Assembly: GCA_964632355.1 (NCBI GenBank)
Contig: CAZWBW010000114.1
Span: 1-7,975, forward strand
Source of the DNA: JALOAP01 sp964632355
Lineage (GTDB): Bacteria > Chloroflexota > Dehalococcoidia > Tepidiformales > Tepidiformaceae
Direction of reading: 5' to 3'
DNA: 7,975 nt
The notes under the pieces were generated by a model. It had not been told where the DNA came from and did not search any database. It worked only from the letters and a program-made list of their open reading frames with translations. A program made the translations under genes and the position numbers. Positions 5,362 to 7,975 of this stretch are shown piece by piece. Position 1 is the stretch's first letter. The number at the start of each line of letters is the position of its first letter.

Positions 5362-6242
5362 CGGTGCGCGACCAGCCGGTCAATCTCCGGGCGACGGGGC
5401 AGCTCGCGAGGCGGCAGCTGGCCTCGGGACTGTCGCGGTATGTGTTTTTCGGCGCGACGCTCATCGGCGTGGTGGTGCTGGTATTCCTGGCGTACGACAC
5501 CGGCCGGCAGGGACTAGGCCCGCTCGATTGGGATTTCCTGACGAACTACCCGTCGCGCTTCGCCGACAGGGCAGGCCTCCGCGCGGGCATCCTGGGGACG
5601 CTGTGGGTGATGGGCACGACGGTGTTCATCGCGATCCCGATCGCGATTGGGACCGCGATCTACATCACCGAATTCGCACCGCGGAACCGGTTGCTGACGC
5701 TTATCGAACTGAACCTGGCGAACCTCGCGGGGGTTCCGAGCATCATCTACGGCATCCTGGGGCTTGCGGTATTCGTGCGGCTGCTGTCGCTGGGGCCGAG
5801 CATCATCGCCGGCGCCCTCACACTTGCTATCATGATTCTGCCCATGACGGTTATCGCATCCGTCGAGGCGATTCGGCAGGTTCCGCCGAGCATTCGCGAC
5901 GGCTCCCTCGCGCTGGGAGCGACGCGTTGGCAGACGGTCTGGCATCACGTGTTGCCTGCGGCGATGCCAGGAATCATGACCGGAACAATCCTGGCAATCT
6001 CACGGGCTGCGGGTGAAACGGCGGCGCTCATCATGATCGGCGCGGCCGGGTTCATCGCCTTCGACCCGCAGACGTTCTTCGACGACTTCACCATCGTCCC
6101 CATCCAGATCTACAACTGGACGACCATCCCGAACGAAGACTTCCGGGCGCTCGCCGCCAGCGGAATCATCGTGATGATGGTCTTCATCCTCGCGCTGAAC
6201 CTTGCCGCGGCGCTTATCCGCGAGCGGTTCCGCCGGCAGTAG
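5358..6242 (+). CDS. pstA: Phosphate ABC transporter permease PstA
   Basis: A 294-residue permease, partner of PstC. Its ATG overlaps the pstC stop as ATGA (5358-5361), which indicates translational coupling and fixes the start; the same frame is open far upstream inside pstC, but that stretch has no permease features. Hydrophobic segments are near 27-46, 76-103, 117-143, 148-168, 200-234 and 266-287. The coupling loop reads EAIRQVPPSIRDGSLALGATR (170-190), with DGS in the place of EAA, a variation of the kind accepted in PstA proteins. AISRAAGETAALI (213-225) matches the PstA signature around the fifth helix. The periplasmic stretch 235-263 includes PIQIYNWTTIPNEDF, typical of PstA. Length is normal and there is no sign of disruption. 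Confidence 0.96.
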   Translation: MTVRDQPVNLRATGQLARRQLASGLSRYVFFGATLIGVVVLVFLAYDTGRQGLGPLDWDFLTNYPSRFADRAGLRAGILGTLWVMGTTVFIAIPIAIGTAIYITEFAPRNRLLTLIELNLANLAGVPSIIYGILGLAVFVRLLSLGPSIIAGALTLAIMILPMTVIASVEAIRQVPPSIRDGSLALGATRWQTVWHHVLPAAMPGIMTGTILAISRAAGETAALIMIGAAGFIAFDPQTFFDDFTIVPIQIYNWTTIPNEDFRALAASGIIVMMVFILALNLAAALIRERFRRQ

Positions 6243-6255
6243 GTGCGATGCAGGC

Positions 6256-6260
6256 AGGAG
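6256..6260 (+). promoter_or_regulatory. pstB ribosome binding site
   Basis: AGGAG lies 5 nt before the ATG at 6266 and favours that start. The in-frame ATG at 6248 would put this site within the gene and has only AGG nearby, next to the pstA stop. Confidence 0.6.
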
Positions 6261-6265
6261 CTCCC

Positions 6266-7144
6266 ATGGCCAACCCACGAATCGAAGTTCGGCAGGACCC
6301 CGCAGTGACCGAAGACGAGACGGTCGACCGCACCATCCCGGAGGCCGCGGGCCGCGAAGGGACCGTCGTCACGCCGGACGAGCCGTCGGCGATCAGCATC
6401 CGCAACCTAAACCTGTGGTATGGGACCAAGCAGGCGCTGACGAACGTGTCGCTGGAGATCCCGCGGAACAAGGTGACGGCGCTCATCGGGCCTTCCGGGT
6501 GCGGGAAGAGCACGCTGCTGCGTTCGATTAACCGGATGAACGACCTCATCCCGGGGGTGCGGATCGAAGGGAGCGTGGAATACCGCGGTGCGAACGTGTA
6601 CGACCCGGACGTCGACCCCGTGGAAGTTCGGCGCCGCATCGGCATGGTGTTCCAGAAGCCGAACCCGTTCCCGAAGTCGATTTTCGACAACGTGATGTTC
6701 GGCGCGAAGGTGAACGGCTTCCGCGGGAATGCGAACGAGCTCGTCGAACGGTGCTTGCGGCGCGCAGCGCTGTGGGAAGAGGTGAAGGACAACCTGAAAA
6801 AGTCGGGGCTTGCACTTTCGGGTGGGCAGCAGCAGCGCCTGTGTATCGCACGTGCGATTGCGAACGAACCTGACGTCATCCTGATGGATGAGCCGTGCTC
6901 GGCGCTCGATCCGATCGCGACGCTGAAAATCGAGGACCTGATGCGGGAACTCGTAAAGGACTACACGATCGTGATCGTGACGCATAATATGCAGCAAGCA
7001 GCGCGAGTCTCCGACTACACCGCCTTCATGCTCTCTGACGAGCGGGTGACGGGTCAGTTGGTGGAGTTCGGAAAGACAGAACGTCTGTTTACGAATCCAC
7101 AGGACAAACGGACCGAGGATTACATCAGCGGCCGGTTCGGCTAA
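6266..7144 (+). CDS. pstB: Phosphate ABC transporter ATP-binding protein PstB
   Basis: A 292-residue ATPase (298 if it begins at 6248) that powers phosphate import from the cytoplasmic face of PstC-PstA. All nucleotide-binding motifs are intact: Walker A GPSGCGKST (75-83), Q-loop Gln130 in VFQKPNPFP, signature LSGGQQQR (184... onward), Walker B VILMDEP (204-210) with catalytic Glu209, and the switch His240 in VTHNMQQA. KPNPFPKSIFDNV and the C-terminal EDYISGRFG are PstB hallmarks that separate it from other ABC ATPases. The core begins at AISIRNLNLWYG (42-53), leaving an N-terminal extension of about 41 residues, acidic and Pro/Thr-containing, that E. coli PstB (about 257 residues) lacks in large part. 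It lies 23 nt after pstA and 10 nt before phoU, in one operon. Confidence 0.97.
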   Translation: MANPRIEVRQDPAVTEDETVDRTIPEAAGREGTVVTPDEPSAISIRNLNLWYGTKQALTNVSLEIPRNKVTALIGPSGCGKSTLLRSINRMNDLIPGVRIEGSVEYRGANVYDPDVDPVEVRRRIGMVFQKPNPFPKSIFDNVMFGAKVNGFRGNANELVERCLRRAALWEEVKDNLKKSGLALSGGQQQRLCIARAIANEPDVILMDEPCSALDPIATLKIEDLMRELVKDYTIVIVTHNMQQAARVSDYTAFMLSDERVTGQLVEFGKTERLFTNPQDKRTEDYISGRFG

Positions 7145-7154
7145 GGGCACCGAA

Positions 7155-7820
7155 ATGACCCGCGTAATGTTCCACAAAGAGATCGAATCGCTCGAGGACG
7201 AAGTCCTCGTGCTCGGTTCGATGGCCGAAAAAGCGCTGCTCGACGCGATGGAGGCGCTGCGCGACGGCGATGTGCAGTGGTCGCAGAAGATCATCGACGA
7301 CGACCAGCGGATCAACGCCAAGCGGTTCGAGATCGAGGAGAAGTGCATCTTCGTGATCGCGTCGCAGCAACCGATGGCGACCGACCTGCGCGGGCTCGTC
7401 TCGATGCTCTTCATCATCACAGACCTGGAGCGCATCGCGGACCACGCTGAAGGTATCGCCCGCATCAACATGATGCTTGGCGATGAGCCGCTGCCGCGGC
7501 GGCTGGGGCTGCTGCCTTCGATGGCCGACCGGGCCGTGGCGATGCTGCGGGATAGCCTGAAGGCGTACATCGAACGCGACGCCGATGAGGCGCGCCGCAT
7601 CTGCGAGGCGGACGACGAGGTAGACCGCCTGCAGGACCGCATCTACGAGGACGTGACGCGTTCGATGATCGAGGACCCGGCGACGATCGAGCGGAACACG
7701 TACCTGCTGTGGACGTCGCACAACCTCGAGCGCATCGCCGACCGGTGCACGAACATCTGTGAGCGCGTGATCTACATGGTCACGGGCGAGATGCACGAAA
7801 TTAACGTTTCGAAGTACTAG
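7155..7820 (+). CDS. phoU: Phosphate signalling protein PhoU
   Basis: A 221-residue all-helical regulator of normal length. The fold is two repeated three-helix bundles, visible as matching metal-site motifs: TDLERIADHAEGIARI (89-104) and HNLERIADRCTNICERV (189-205), each with the ExxxD pair (Glu92/Asp96, Glu192/Asp196). The N-terminal FHKEIESLEDEVLVLGSMAE is typical. In known systems PhoU represses the Pho response when phosphate is plentiful by linking the Pst transporter to PhoR, and limits phosphate uptake. Start at 7155: AAGGG (7143-7147), overlapping the pstB stop, lies 7 nt upstream. It is the last gene of the operon. No standard terminator follows; the next 155 nt contain nested inverted repeats. 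Confidence 0.96.
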   Translation: MTRVMFHKEIESLEDEVLVLGSMAEKALLDAMEALRDGDVQWSQKIIDDDQRINAKRFEIEEKCIFVIASQQPMATDLRGLVSMLFIITDLERIADHAEGIARINMMLGDEPLPRRLGLLPSMADRAVAMLRDSLKAYIERDADEARRICEADDEVDRLQDRIYEDVTRSMIEDPATIERNTYLLWTSHNLERIADRCTNICERVIYMVTGEMHEINVSKY

Positions 7821-7839
7821 GCTGCTGGTTCGTCTTTGC

Positions 7840-7955
7840 TGGTACCGTCTCGGGACGAAGAGTCGCTATCGCCCTCTGTGAAGCGTCATCCCATGGAGTT
7901 CCGAGGCTACGGTTTGGCTCCCGGCGATAGCCAATAACACCGTGTCACGGTACCA
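7840..7955. repeat. Nested perfect inverted repeats downstream of phoU
   Basis: TGGTACCGT (7840-7848) pairs perfectly with ACGGTACCA (7947-7955), and inside it GCTATCGCC (7865-7873) pairs with GGCGATAGC (7923-7931). The gaps between outer and inner arms are 16 and 15 nt and do not pair well. Further inside, GGAG (7895-7898) can pair with CTCC (7918-7921), enclosing CCG/CGG (7901-7903, 7910-7912). No open frame of note crosses the region and no T run follows. It may be a structured 3' untranslated region acting as a terminator or stabiliser, or a relic of a small mobile element; no target-site duplication is evident. Confidence 0.5.
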
Positions 7956-7975
7956 TCGTTGTAGACCGTGGCGGG

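Noticed and set aside
6407..7642. 411-codon open frame on the minus strand
   Set aside because: Antisense to pstB and phoU, both clearly real. Low-complexity Ser/Arg translation.
7870..7955. Possible tRNA or riboswitch after phoU
   Set aside because: The segment with GGTTTGGCTCCC briefly suggests a T-arm, but no acceptor, D or anticodon arms fit, and no known riboswitch pattern was recognised.
1..7975. Mobile elements, CRISPR arrays, rRNA or phage genes
   Set aside because: No transposase, spaced palindromic repeats, integrase or ribosomal RNA sequence was seen anywhere in the window. Gene order and intact motifs indicate an ordinary chromosomal locus.

Overview
The window carries one complete phosphate-starvation (Pho) locus from a high-GC bacterium, plus the 3' part of an unrelated gene at its left edge. 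The phosphate-binding protein has a lipoprotein signal followed by an Asp/Thr/Ala-rich linker. The sensor kinase has a large extracytoplasmic domain, and the response regulator is of the OmpR/PhoB type common in Chloroflexota, Actinobacteria and Firmicutes. My best guess is a Chloroflexota-like or actinobacterium-like organism, but no marker gene fixes this. The strong GC bias creates long open frames antisense to, or out of frame with, the real genes. I treat all of these as shadows.

Layout. (1) 1-610, plus strand: C-terminal part of an aminoglycoside-phosphotransferase-fold kinase, cut by the window edge. (2) 607-2873, minus strand: a response regulator (PhoB/PhoP type) followed by its sensor histidine kinase (PhoR-like). 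The kinase gene meets the kinase-fold gene head-on with interlocked stop codons. (3) 2874-3240: a 367-bp divergent control region. It contains four hexamers at an exact 11-bp period, and a separate pair of 7-bp direct repeats (7-4-7) closer to pstS. Both have the geometry of Pho boxes. (4) 3241-7820, plus strand: pstS, pstC, pstA, pstB and phoU. The last four are tightly packed, and pstC and pstA overlap by ATGA. pstS is separated from pstC by 141 bp holding a perfect 13-bp-stem hairpin and possibly a second promoter. (5) 7821-7975: non-coding, with two nested perfect 9-bp inverted repeats.

How the genes work together. PstS captures phosphate outside the membrane, PstC and PstA form the channel, and PstB drives transport with ATP. 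PhoU normally links transporter activity to the two-component system. The kinase and regulator would then act on the shared divergent region to raise expression of both operons when phosphate is scarce. The kinase here has no cytoplasmic PAS domain, so the usual PhoU/PstB-to-PhoR signalling contact is not obvious.

The genes form a known system. I do not see a new protein system. The points most worth a second look are the periodic repeats in the divergent region, the hairpin with an embedded mini-ORF after pstS, the PAS-less sensor, and the nested inverted repeats after phoU.
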